Shown in pieces: positions 41,684 to 50,430 of a stretch of DNA of 64,000 bases. Numbering within the stretch: the stretch's first letter is position 1; the number at the start of each line of letters is the position of its first letter. Under the pieces are notes generated by a model that was not told where the DNA came from, did not search any database, and worked only from the letters and a program-made list of their open reading frames with translations. The translations under genes and the position numbers were made by a program. The stretch is from JBNGOQ01 sp050589645 (lineage in GTDB: Bacteria > Bacteroidota > Bacteroidia > Flavobacteriales > Flavobacteriaceae): assembly GCF_050589645.1 (NCBI RefSeq), contig NZ_JBNGOQ010000005.1, positions 454,444-518,443 of the forward strand, written 5' to 3'.

Positions 41684-44599
41684 ATGCGATTTAGCTCCCT
41701 AGCTTCTCTACTTTTTTTCATTTCCCTTTATGTGGTCAATGGACAATCGGGTCCACTTGTAACGACAGATAGTCTTGCGCAGCAGGCATGGGTAGATACC
41801 ACTTACGATGGGATGTCCATGGAGGAGAAGGTAGGACAACTGTTCATGGTGAGCGTAGCTTCGGAGCAGAACCACACCGCCACGGACCGGATCAAAACCC
41901 TAATTGAGGAGCATAAAATAGGAGGGGTAATTTTTTCCCGGGGAGGACCTCTACGGCAGGCCAAGCTTACCAATTCCTATCAGGCGGCCTCCAAAACCCC
42001 CTTGTTGATCGGTATGGATGCTGAATGGGGACTGGCCATGCGCTTGGATTCAACCTATGCTTTTCCTTGGAATATGACCTTGGGGGCCATCAAGGACACG
42101 GCGGTAATAGCCAAGGTAGGACGTCAAATAGGAGAACACGCCAAACGCCTGGGAGTTCACATCAATTTTGCGCCGGACATCGATATTAATATTAATCCCC
42201 AAAATCCCATCATCGGAAATCGATCCTTCGGGGAGGACCGGCGAAATGTGGCCCAAAAGGGCATAGCCCTTATGAAGGGGATGGAAAGCGTTGGTGTACT
42301 GACAAGCGGAAAACACTTTCCAGGTCATGGGGATACCGCTGTGGACTCGCATAAGGCCCTTCCAGTAATCGACTTTACCAAGGAACGCCTGGATAGTATT
42401 GAACTGTTTCCGTATAGGGAATTGATAAAAGAAGGCCTTAGCAGCGTAATGGTGGCACATCTTAACGTACCAAGCCTGGAACAGGGAGAACAACACCCTT
42501 CCTCTTTGTCAGAAGCCATTATAACCAAGCTTTTAAAACAGGAAATGGGATTTAAGGGTCTCGTGTTCACCGATGCCCTGAACATGAAAGGGGTATCGGA
42601 ATTTGCGGAGGACGGGGAAGTGGCACTGACCGCGTTCCTTGCCGGGAACGATATGTTGTTGATGCCCAAGGATGTCCACAAGGCGAAAATGGCCCTGCTC
42701 AAGGCAGTTGAAAACAAAATCATTTCGGAAAACCGCTTGTCCGCTTCCGTCAAAAAAATACTCAAGGCCAAGTATAAGGCGGGACTGCACCGGTATGCCC
42801 CTGTAAAACTAACACAGCTCTACGAAGATCTTAACACCTTGGAAAATGATCTGGTGTACGAGGAGGCCATTGAAAATGCGCTTACCGTGGTGAAGAACAA
42901 TTTTTCCCTCTTACCCATCAAAAAACTGGAAAATAAAAAAATTGCCTATGTGAAATTCGGGGATTCAGATCATATGCCCTTTTTACATGAATTGCGCAAA
43001 TACGCTTCGGTCACCCAGGTTCAAGCCAAGAATATCGCCTTGCTAAAAAGCAAATTGTCCGATTATAACCTGGTGATCATCGGCCACCATAAAAGCAATG
43101 AGAGTCCATGGAAATCGTTCAAATTTTCTGAGGACGAGCAGTTTTGGCTCCAGGAAGTTGCGCGGCAAAGAAGTTCCAATGTTATCCTAACACTTTTTAC
43201 AAAACCGTATGCGCTCTTGGACGTAAGCTCCTTTCAAAATATTGATGGTGTGGTCGTTGCCTACCAGAACAGTGCCTTGGCCCAGCGCAAGGCGGCCCAA
43301 ATGTTGTTTGGGGCCATTCCGGCCAAAGGGGTCTTGCCCGTAACCGCCAACCCACAATTCCCGGTAAACACTTCGGTCGTATTGGATTCCCTGTCCAGAT
43401 TGGGATATAGCTATCCGGAGCGGGTAGGAATGAGTTCCGAGAGATTGAGGTTAGTGGATACCTTGGTCCAAAACGGCTTGGATTCCCTTATGTACCCAGG
43501 TGCCCAGGTACTTATTGCAAGAAAAGGAAAGGTAATTTACAACAAGGGCTTTGGCAAGCCCACTTATGATGCCGAGACAAACATTAGTCCGGATCATATG
43601 TACGATCTGGCTTCCCTGACCAAAATTTTGGCGACCCTACCCATGATCATGCGCATGGAAGAGGAAGGTAAAATAGCCCTAAATACCACCTTTCAGGAGT
43701 TGATACCTGCCTACGCCGATACGGAACTCAAGGATGTTACCGTGCTAAAGGCGTTGTCCCACTATGGCAGACTGCCTGCTTGGATTGCCTTTTACGTAGA
43801 TACCTTGGACAAGAGAAGAAAACCCTCGAGCGAATTCTATAGAAACAGTCCCTCGGACGGTTTTTCCATTAAGGTTACCGATCAGTTATATCTTTCCAAT
43901 GCCTACCAGGATTCCATATATAACAGAATTGGAAGACAAGACCTCAAATCCAACAGGTACCGCTACAGTGATGTGGCCTATTATGTCTTTAAAAAATACA
44001 TAGAGGGAATCTATAAGACCCGTTTGGACAAATTAACGGAGGATTATCTCTACAGACGGCTGGGTGCGGTCAAGACGGCTTACAATCCCTTGGAACGGTT
44101 TTCCCGGGAGCATATTGTTCCCTCGGAAGTGGATACGTATTTTAGATATCAGACGGTACAGGGTTATGTACACGATATGGGTGCTGCCATGCAAGGTGGC
44201 GTAGGTGGACATGCCGGACTCTTCAGCAATGCCAACGATGTGGCCAAAATAATGCAAATGTACCTTCAGGAAGGTTTTTATGGAGGGGAACGCTTCTTTG
44301 ACGGCCGTACGATCAAGAAATTCAACACCTGCTATTTCTGCCATAAAAATGTAAGACGAGGGGTTGGTTTTGACAAACCGCAATTGGAGGAAAAAGGGCC
44401 TACCTGTGGATGTGTATCCCGAAAGAGTTTTGGGCATAGTGGTTTTACCGGTACGTATACCTGGGCCGATCCGGAAGAGGAAATTGTTTATGTATTTCTC
44501 TCGAACAGGACCTTCCCCTCCGCAACCAATACACTTTTAGTTAAATCTGGGTTAAGAACGAGGATTCAGAGCGCCATTTACGATGCCATTATAAATTAA
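41684..44599 (+). CDS. GH3 beta-N-acetylglucosaminidase fused to a serine beta-lactamase-like hydrolase
   Basis: 971-residue exported two-enzyme protein. After a signal peptide (VVNGQ end), the GH3 domain (about 45-390) carries the NagZ-type signature GKHFPGHGDTAVDSHKALP, where His acts as acid/base, and nucleophile Asp297 in VFTDALNMKG. A GH3 C-terminal-like domain follows (about 395-560). The last third (about 595-970) is a class C beta-lactamase/DD-peptidase fold with SxxK at Ser644-Lys647 (ASLTK), a YSD triad segment (RYSDVAYYVF) and HSGFTGT near the end. It probably trims peptidoglycan glycans and peptides in turnover. This fusion is known in Bacteroidota. Confidence 0.92.
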   Translation: MRFSSLASLLFFISLYVVNGQSGPLVTTDSLAQQAWVDTTYDGMSMEEKVGQLFMVSVASEQNHTATDRIKTLIEEHKIGGVIFSRGGPLRQAKLTNSYQAASKTPLLIGMDAEWGLAMRLDSTYAFPWNMTLGAIKDTAVIAKVGRQIGEHAKRLGVHINFAPDIDININPQNPIIGNRSFGEDRRNVAQKGIALMKGMESVGVLTSGKHFPGHGDTAVDSHKALPVIDFTKERLDSIELFPYRELIKEGLSSVMVAHLNVPSLEQGEQHPSSLSEAIITKLLKQEMGFKGLVFTDALNMKGVSEFAEDGEVALTAFLAGNDMLLMPKDVHKAKMALLKAVENKIISENRLSASVKKILKAKYKAGLHRYAPVKLTQLYEDLNTLENDLVYEEAIENALTVVKNNFSLLPIKKLENKKIAYVKFGDSDHMPFLHELRKYASVTQVQAKNIALLKSKLSDYNLVIIGHHKSNESPWKSFKFSEDEQFWLQEVARQRSSNVILTLFTKPYALLDVSSFQNIDGVVVAYQNSALAQRKAAQMLFGAIPAKGVLPVTANPQFPVNTSVVLDSLSRLGYSYPERVGMSSERLRLVDTLVQNGLDSLMYPGAQVLIARKGKVIYNKGFGKPTYDAETNISPDHMYDLASLTKILATLPMIMRMEEEGKIALNTTFQELIPAYADTELKDVTVLKALSHYGRLPAWIAFYVDTLDKRRKPSSEFYRNSPSDGFSIKVTDQLYLSNAYQDSIYNRIGRQDLKSNRYRYSDVAYYVFKKYIEGIYKTRLDKLTEDYLYRRLGAVKTAYNPLERFSREHIVPSEVDTYFRYQTVQGYVHDMGAAMQGGVGGHAGLFSNANDVAKIMQMYLQEGFYGGERFFDGRTIKKFNTCYFCHKNVRRGVGFDKPQLEEKGPTCGCVSRKSFGHSGFTGTYTWADPEEEIVYVFLSNRTFPSATNTLLVKSGLRTRIQSAIYDAIIN

Positions 44600-44603
44600 A
44601 TGG

Positions 44604-44611
44604 TAGTTTTG
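44604..44611 (+). promoter_or_regulatory. Predicted -7 box TAGTTTTG for bshA
   Basis: Exact TAnnTTTG match 5 bases after the GH3 stop and 27 bases before the bshA ATG. A suitable -33 TTG is not evident. Confidence 0.35.
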
Positions 44612-44638
44612 TAAGCAACAAACCAGGAATATTGTTTG

Positions 44639-45781
44639 ATGAAAATAGCCATTGTATGTTATCCCACCTTTGGTGGTAGCGGCGTTGTAGCTACGGAATT
44701 GGGCATCGCCCTGGCCAATAGGGGCCATGAAGTACATTTTATCACCTACCGTCAGCCTGTGCGATTGGAACTGCTGAGCAATAAGATCCATTTTCACGAG
44801 GTCCACGTGCCCGAATATCCTTTGTTCCACTACCAACCCTATGAACTTGCCCTATCGAGCAAACTGGTAGACACCATCAAGTTCTTTGGGATAGAACTCC
44901 TGCACGTGCACTATGCCATCCCCCACGCTTATGCGGGATATATGGCCAAGAAAATTTTGGAAGAGGAAGGGATTTATATCCCTATGATTACCACCTTGCA
45001 CGGTACAGATATCACCCTGGTGGGCAAACATCCCTTTTACAAGCCCGCAGTAACCTTTAGCATCAACAAATCGGACGTAGTGACGGCCGTATCGGAAAAC
45101 CTAAAGGAAAACACCCTGAAATTGTTCCATATCAAGAACGATATCGAAGTTATCCCTAATTTTATTGACCGTACCAAGTACCGTCCAGATTTTACGGATT
45201 GCCAACGCACTTTGATGGCCAATGATGACGAACGCATCATCACCCATATCAGTAATTTTAGAAAGGTAAAGCGGATTCCCGATGTGATTCAGATTTTTTA
45301 CAAGGTATTGCAGGAGATTCCGGCCAAGTTGATCATGGTAGGGGAAGGCCCTGAGAAGGAACATGCCGAGTTTTTATGTGAAAAGCTGGGTATTAAGGAG
45401 AAGGTGGTCTTTTTGGGCAACAGCAACGAAATAGATAGGATTCTTTGTTTTAGTGACCTTTTTGTCCTACCGTCCGAATCCGAGAGTTTTGGTTTGGCGG
45501 CCCTGGAGGCCATGATCAACAAAGTAGCTGTCATTTCGAGCAATACAGGAGGTATCCCTGAGGTCAACAAACATGGGGTCACCGGATTTTTGAGCGATGT
45601 GGGCGACATAGAGGAAATGGCCGAAAATGCCTTAAAAATTCTTCGAGATGAGGATGTCATGGAGGAATTTAAAGAAAATGCGGCCAGAGTTGCTTCCAAA
45701 TTTGATATCTTGAACATTCTGCCCTTGTACGAAGCGGTTTATGAAAAAGCCTATAAGACCAATTATAAAAACTTTTATTGA
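44639..45781 (+). CDS. bshA: N-acetyl-alpha-D-glucosaminyl L-malate synthase BshA
   Basis: 380-residue GT4 glycosyltransferase that joins GlcNAc from UDP-GlcNAc to L-malate, the first step of bacillithiol synthesis. N-terminal KIAIVCYPTFGGSGVVATELG is characteristic. The middle has LHVHYAIPHAYAGY and TTLHGTDITLVG. The GT4 donor site has SESESFGLAALEAMINKV and SSNTGGIPEVN. The ATG at 44639 is preferred over a TTG one codon earlier. It implies the cell makes bacillithiol as its low-molecular-weight thiol; bshB and bshC are not in the window. Confidence 0.95.
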   Translation: MKIAIVCYPTFGGSGVVATELGIALANRGHEVHFITYRQPVRLELLSNKIHFHEVHVPEYPLFHYQPYELALSSKLVDTIKFFGIELLHVHYAIPHAYAGYMAKKILEEEGIYIPMITTLHGTDITLVGKHPFYKPAVTFSINKSDVVTAVSENLKENTLKLFHIKNDIEVIPNFIDRTKYRPDFTDCQRTLMANDDERIITHISNFRKVKRIPDVIQIFYKVLQEIPAKLIMVGEGPEKEHAEFLCEKLGIKEKVVFLGNSNEIDRILCFSDLFVLPSESESFGLAALEAMINKVAVISSNTGGIPEVNKHGVTGFLSDVGDIEEMAENALKILRDEDVMEEFKENAARVASKFDILNILPLYEAVYEKAYKTNYKNFY

Positions 45782-45790
45782 CCCATATCC

Positions 45791-46252
45791 ATGAAACAGT
45801 TTTTGTTGAGTTTGATCGTATTGTTGGGAATGGCCTGTAAAAGCTCCAAGGAGCGCGCGCAAAATACTACGGGCCAGGAGGTGGAGTCAGACAGCTTAAC
45901 CTTGGTCTTTCAGGATGACTACAGCGGTATTAGTGCCCCGCAGTTTATGGTCATCAAAGGGGCCAAGGAGCTACAAGGCCTGTTTTCAAAAATTAACAGG
46001 ACAAGAAAACCGGGCATTCCCGTGCCCGAGGTAGATTTCGCAAAGGATCTTTTGGTCGTATACTGCAGTGGTGAAACAAGCACCAATACCTCGACCAGCC
46101 TACGCACCGGAAAGGAGACAGGGGATACGGTACTGGTAGAGCTCGTGGAGCAGGTAGACCCCGAAGCCGCATCTATCACGGTGGTCACCACCCCCATATG
46201 CATCTATAAGATGCCACTTACCCCCAAAACCGTTACTTTGAACGAAAGGTAG
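45791..46252 (+). CDS. PrcB-like lipoprotein
   Basis: 153-residue predicted lipoprotein (MKQFLLSLIVLLGMAC, lipobox GMAC). The body matches the pattern of PrcB C-terminal domains, first described beside the PrtP/dentilisin protease of spirochaetes: a strand with a residue set like KGAKELQGLFSKI, then VDFAKDLLVVYCSGE and a late hydrophobic pair of strands. It follows bshA after 9 bases. A partner protease is not seen. Assignment to PrcB is by pattern only and moderately sure. Confidence 0.6.
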   Translation: MKQFLLSLIVLLGMACKSSKERAQNTTGQEVESDSLTLVFQDDYSGISAPQFMVIKGAKELQGLFSKINRTRKPGIPVPEVDFAKDLLVVYCSGETSTNTSTSLRTGKETGDTVLVELVEQVDPEAASITVVTTPICIYKMPLTPKTVTLNER

Positions 46253-46579
46253 GGCAGATCATTGTAATGATTTGGCCTCTATAACGATTATTCATACGCC
46301 TCAAGGCACTTTGTTGGTATAACCTAGGACTAAATGTAATTTTAGTAATAGGGTGCTGTTGTCATTGACCTATTTTATTGGTTCGATACACAGATTACCA
46401 AAGTAGGAAACAGATTTTTTGTCCACATGGTGGGCCAGCCGATTGCGATGATGATCCCAGCTAAGATTTTGGCATGGAGGGTCAAGGTATCCGAACGATC
46501 AATAGACGGCCACTTGTATATTGCGTGGGGACTCGTCCTTAATTAAGGGCCATATGAATTCGAATAATCGAAGCTATAC
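46253..46579. other. 327-base gap before the acyltransferase cluster
   Basis: No RNA gene, strong hairpin or consensus promoter was found. One plus-strand frame is open from 46352 to the stop at 46546 (about 64 codons; includes YWFDTQITKVGNRFFVHMVG), but it lacks a good start and resembles nothing recognised. It may be a gene remnant or chance. Confidence 0.3.
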
Positions 46580-47845
46580 ATGATGATTGAAATGATTGAA
46601 GAAAACAATCCATTTACCTCCCAAACCTTCGTAAATACTTGGTTAAAGTATTATAACGAATCAAGGTCTGGGTTAAAATTCGATTTTTTTGAGGGGTTGG
46701 AATTCATTAAAAACAAAGGCCTTCCATTGTATAGCAACGTTGGGAGTGATATGACCAACGGACTTTTTTACACCCTTTATGGGGATAAGGTCAAAAAGCC
46801 CGGGAACAGGGTATTCCTGGTTCATGACGTACCTTCCTATTTTGCGATTCCCGAGTTTGGTAAGCGAGGATCACTCCAATTAAAAAAAATAAACCAGTAC
46901 CGGGGGTACATGATAGACCTAACGAAGTATAAAGATATTGATGGGTTTTTGGCAGAAAAGCTTCCTGCTAAGGAACGGAGCAAATATAGGAGAAGATTAA
47001 GCGGGTTGACATCCAGTTTTGATGTCGATTTTACCTTGTATCACGGATCTATCGAAAGAGATACCTATGACATGGTTTTTGATACTTTTAAAGCCCTGCT
47101 CAAAAAACGGTATTTATCAAAAAAAATCGATTACCATGTGCTGAAAAAATGGAACTATTACCGAGATCTGGTCTATCCCATGATACATGCAAAAGAAGCC
47201 TCCTTAATGGTGGTTTATGAAAATTCCGAGCCTATCGGAATTAGCCTACACTTTCATACAGATACTATATTTATAGGGGCTATCACGGTGTATGACATAG
47301 ATTACTACAAATTTTCCGTAGGCAAAATAATGATCATAAAACTGATCGAGTGGTGTTTGGAGAAAAAATTTGAGGTGTTTGATTTTTCCAAAGGCCATTT
47401 TGATTATAAAGAAAAATTGAGTGACATCACCTATGTATTTGATTACCATATCCTCTATTATCCTAAAAACTTGGTTTCGAACGCCATAGCAACCGGTTTG
47501 GGCTGGTACTATAGGTTAAAGCAATATTTGAGGGTGAAAAATGTCAACCTACTGTACCGAAGAGTACTTTTTCTATTACACCCAGGTGAAAACCACAAGG
47601 GAAAGAGCGGTTTGGTTTATCGGATTATGGATGATAAGTCCGAAGTTTCTATAAAAGATGCCATTTCCATTGATTTCCGAAAGAGCGAGTTTCGTTTTTT
47701 AAAGATCATCATTAATAATTTTCTCTATATACACCGGGAACATATCAATGATATTGCGGTTTTTAGACAAGGTACACAGCTATACCAGATTAGGGGCAAG
47801 CGCGAAACTCAATGGGTTGCAATTGAAAAAGAAATCCGAGGTTAG
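46580..47845 (+). CDS. Acetyltransf_6/FemAB-like GNAT protein, paralogue A
   Basis: 421-residue soluble protein of the GNAT fold (acetyltransf_6/CelD-BcsL type), predicted to transfer an acyl or aminoacyl group. Pattern shared with five neighbours: RVFLVHDVPSYF (about 77-88), a basic helix RSKYRRRL (133-140), YHGSIER, VVYENSEPIGISLHFH, and the core DIDYYKFSVGKIMIIKLIEWC (239-259) followed by FEVFDFSKGHFDYKEK. A C-terminal module (about 355-395, FRFLKIIINNFLYIHRE) corresponds to the YDFLY module of the others. It is the most divergent copy and the only one on the plus strand, with the OmpA gene downstream. ATG at 46580 or 46583. Substrate unknown. Confidence 0.75.
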   Translation: MMIEMIEENNPFTSQTFVNTWLKYYNESRSGLKFDFFEGLEFIKNKGLPLYSNVGSDMTNGLFYTLYGDKVKKPGNRVFLVHDVPSYFAIPEFGKRGSLQLKKINQYRGYMIDLTKYKDIDGFLAEKLPAKERSKYRRRLSGLTSSFDVDFTLYHGSIERDTYDMVFDTFKALLKKRYLSKKIDYHVLKKWNYYRDLVYPMIHAKEASLMVVYENSEPIGISLHFHTDTIFIGAITVYDIDYYKFSVGKIMIIKLIEWCLEKKFEVFDFSKGHFDYKEKLSDITYVFDYHILYYPKNLVSNAIATGLGWYYRLKQYLRVKNVNLLYRRVLFLLHPGENHKGKSGLVYRIMDDKSEVSIKDAISIDFRKSEFRFLKIIINNFLYIHREHINDIAVFRQGTQLYQIRGKRETQWVAIEKEIRG

Positions 47846-48024
47846 CCGTTTACAGGTAACCGGCACTGAAAACCAAAAGAAATTGTTCCCGGGTATATGG
47901 CACAGGGGTTTTAAACCCACTTTATGCGCTATATCGAATATTACCGCACTTTAAAGCAAATTATATCCCTTCCTTTTGATTTGCAGTAACTTAGCTCAAA
48001 TTATTGGTCCCAAAATCAAAAACC

Positions 48025-49200
48025 ATGAATGCCTATAAGTCGAACCTACTTGTGGTGGCCTTTTTTGCCCTGCACTGTACTTTCTCCCAAAATAACACAT
48101 CCAGTACCCGGGACAGCATTGTCAAAAGCGCATGGACTGTTGGATTGGGGTTCAATGCCGTAGATGATTCGGCAACGCCTTTTGGACGGACCTTTTTGGA
48201 CATAAAAAGCACTTGGAACATTGTTCCATTCCCTTCGGTTCTTAGCTTGGGCAGGACATTCAATAATGGTTTTGGCCTTGTTTTGATAGGTTCCTACAAC
48301 CGCTATAAAACAGGTAAGATCGTGGATGGGGCCATCAATGCGGCTCCCAGGAACTATTACGCTATTGATGGAAAAATAAACTATGACCTAAACCGTCTAG
48401 TGGGGGAAACGGCTTGGTTTGATCCCTACCTAAGCGTGGGGGGCGGGTATTCAAAAATTGGGACCCTTGGTCGGGCCACCGCCAATGCCGGTTTTGGTTT
48501 TAATATTTGGTTTACGGATCGATGGGGATTAAACCTGAATACCATGGGCAAGTGGGGACTTCCCGAAGGTAGCACAAAGCAGCTACAGCATGTAGCAGGC
48601 GTGGTCCATAGATTTGGAATCAAAAAGGACATCTCCAAAAAAGGCCGCGAGCAATTGGCACTTCGTCAAACCCTTGAAGACCAACAGCAACGCACAAAGG
48701 ATTCATTGGATCAAGTGAGGAGGACAAAAGAGGCCGAAGCCTTGGCGGCCCAACTGGAACGCGAACGTGAAATGGAAAGATTGGCCGCTTTGGAGCAGCG
48801 GAAAAAGGACGAGAAAGTGCTAAGAAGGAAAAATATAGCAGATCAAATCCGGGCTCTTGGGGCGGTCCATTTCGATTTGAACTCCTCGTATCTATCCCAG
48901 GAAGATAAGAAGCTTTTGGATAAGCTGGTTCTCATCCTTAAAAACAACCCTACAGTGGCCCTAAAAGTGAGTGCACATACGGACTCCAGGGGTTCGGCGA
49001 AATACAATCTGTGGCTTTCCGAGCGCAGGGTGATACGAACGGTGAAATACCTGATTGCCAAGGGCATTGATACCACACGTTTAACGCACGAGGCCTTGGG
49101 TGAGACCCATTTGAGCAATGACTGTACGGATCATGTCTATTGTCCGGAGGAAAAGCATAGGGCAAACCGCAGGTCTGAGTTTAGGGTGGTGGGATACTAG
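48025..49200 (+). CDS. OmpA family outer-membrane protein
   Basis: 391-residue outer-membrane protein. The ATG at 48025 begins a signal peptide ending CTFSQ. An N-terminal beta-barrel (about 30-200; ending QLQHVAGVVHRFGIKKDI) is followed by a charged coiled coil (about 205-280) rich in Arg, Glu and Gln. The C-terminal OmpA domain (about 285-391) has VHFDLNSSYL and VSAHTDSRGSAKYNLWLSERR, with the Asp and Arg that bind diaminopimelate in peptidoglycan. It converges with paralogue B with 14 bases between stops. Its link to the acyltransferases is positional only. Confidence 0.92.
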   Translation: MNAYKSNLLVVAFFALHCTFSQNNTSSTRDSIVKSAWTVGLGFNAVDDSATPFGRTFLDIKSTWNIVPFPSVLSLGRTFNNGFGLVLIGSYNRYKTGKIVDGAINAAPRNYYAIDGKINYDLNRLVGETAWFDPYLSVGGGYSKIGTLGRATANAGFGFNIWFTDRWGLNLNTMGKWGLPEGSTKQLQHVAGVVHRFGIKKDISKKGREQLALRQTLEDQQQRTKDSLDQVRRTKEAEALAAQLEREREMERLAALEQRKKDEKVLRRKNIADQIRALGAVHFDLNSSYLSQEDKKLLDKLVLILKNNPTVALKVSAHTDSRGSAKYNLWLSERRVIRTVKYLIAKGIDTTRLTHEALGETHLSNDCTDHVYCPEEKHRANRRSEFRVVGY

Positions 49201-49214
49201 GGGCAAGGCAAGCC

Positions 49215-50396
49215 TTAACCCGGTTCGGGAAATACCACCCTTGCATGGTTTTTTTGTCCGCTGATCAGAAAAACGCCTGGTTGGTTCCCTAAGCGAAAGA
49301 GGGAAACGTTCCCGATATTTTCCGTATGGGAGTATAAAAAATCGTATACCATTTTCTTTTTCAAAGGTATTCCGGGCTCATTGATGCTTACAGCTACCTT
49401 ATCGGTATAGGCCTCAATATCTTCCACTTTGTGTAACTCATACTGTGGCCCAACCGGTCCTTTCCCGGGGAATATGTTTTGCAGGACGATGCCAAGCCGA
49501 TAACCCATTTCATTTACTTTTTTGGATTTTAGATACTCCTTTATCCGAACCCGAAAAATCTCCAATTGGCCGTACAACAAGGAGGAAATAGAGTCTTGGT
49601 GGTACATGACGTGATGTTCATACGCATAGACTAGATTGCACCACCTACGTTTGTAATCCATACCGCCCACGCCCATTTCGAAAAGCAGGTAATCGTTGGC
49701 TATGCACCATTGCACCTGCTTGTAAATCTCAACATGGCCCAGACCAAATTTTGAGTAATCGATGTCGTAAGAGGATAAAGCGCTAAAAAGAATGCGTTCA
49801 AAGTGATAGTTTAAGGAAACCTCGATAGGCTTGTTACCGTCGTAAATAACGAATAGGGAGGCCTTTTTAGCCAGAATCTGCTCGTAGGTATCCCTAAGTA
49901 TAAGATTCCATTGATAGAGCTCCTTATGGGTTTCCTTGCGCTGCCCGAACCTTCGGACAATCATGGCATGCAAGGTCTCCATGATGAATCTGTATTCCTC
50001 AGAGGAGATAGTGCCGTGGAAGAGTTTGTACTGAATGGGGAAGCAGGCCTCCAATCGATTGACATACCGTCTAATAATGCTTCGATACTTCGATTTGAAC
50101 TGTTGCTCCAGATAGTGATCTATGTTTTCCCCTTTCATTTGAATGGCATAGCCCCAATTGTAGTGGGAAATTGTTTTGGTGCGCAGGGAGGAATCCTTGA
50201 GTGCTAGCTTGAAATAATCCGGGACCAGTCTAATGGAATAGACACTTTTCCTAAGTTGTGGATCCATAGGCGAGTGGCCGGCGGTACTTTCACAATACTG
50301 ATCAAAATATTCAAGTCGGGCATAGTAGTCGTAAATATCACCGCTCCTAAAGAGCAGGGTGAAAAACCTGGTATACAACTTGTTCAACAACCTCAT
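49215..50396 (-). CDS. Acetyltransf_6/FemAB-like GNAT protein, paralogue B
   Basis: 393-residue member of the cluster family and last gene of the minus-strand run. Basic helix KSKYRSIIRRYVNRLEACFP (101-120), FHGTISSEEY, LFVIYDGNKPIEVSLNYH, and the core DIDYSKFGLGHVEIYKQVQWC (211-231), then LLFEMGVGGMDYKRRW. The usual FDF/FDL acid segment is FEM here, a mild departure. The N-terminal part (1-60) is less like the other copies and lacks a clear DVPSYL segment. The C-terminal module reads KKKMVYDFLYSHTENIGNVSLFRLG. No signal peptide or membrane helix. It starts 34 bases after paralogue C ends. Acyl donor and acceptor unknown. Confidence 0.75.
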   Translation of the reverse strand: MRLLNKLYTRFFTLLFRSGDIYDYYARLEYFDQYCESTAGHSPMDPQLRKSVYSIRLVPDYFKLALKDSSLRTKTISHYNWGYAIQMKGENIDHYLEQQFKSKYRSIIRRYVNRLEACFPIQYKLFHGTISSEEYRFIMETLHAMIVRRFGQRKETHKELYQWNLILRDTYEQILAKKASLFVIYDGNKPIEVSLNYHFERILFSALSSYDIDYSKFGLGHVEIYKQVQWCIANDYLLFEMGVGGMDYKRRWCNLVYAYEHHVMYHQDSISSLLYGQLEIFRVRIKEYLKSKKVNEMGYRLGIVLQNIFPGKGPVGPQYELHKVEDIEAYTDKVAVSINEPGIPLKKKMVYDFLYSHTENIGNVSLFRLGNQPGVFLISGQKNHARVVFPEPG

Positions 50397-50430
50397 TTTA
50401 AATTCGTTTTTTCCCCATGCCCATTCCCGT

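Noticed and set aside
49201..49214. Terminator between OmpA and paralogue B
   Set aside because: A tiny AAGGC/GCCTT stem with a 2-base loop and no T tract is not enough.
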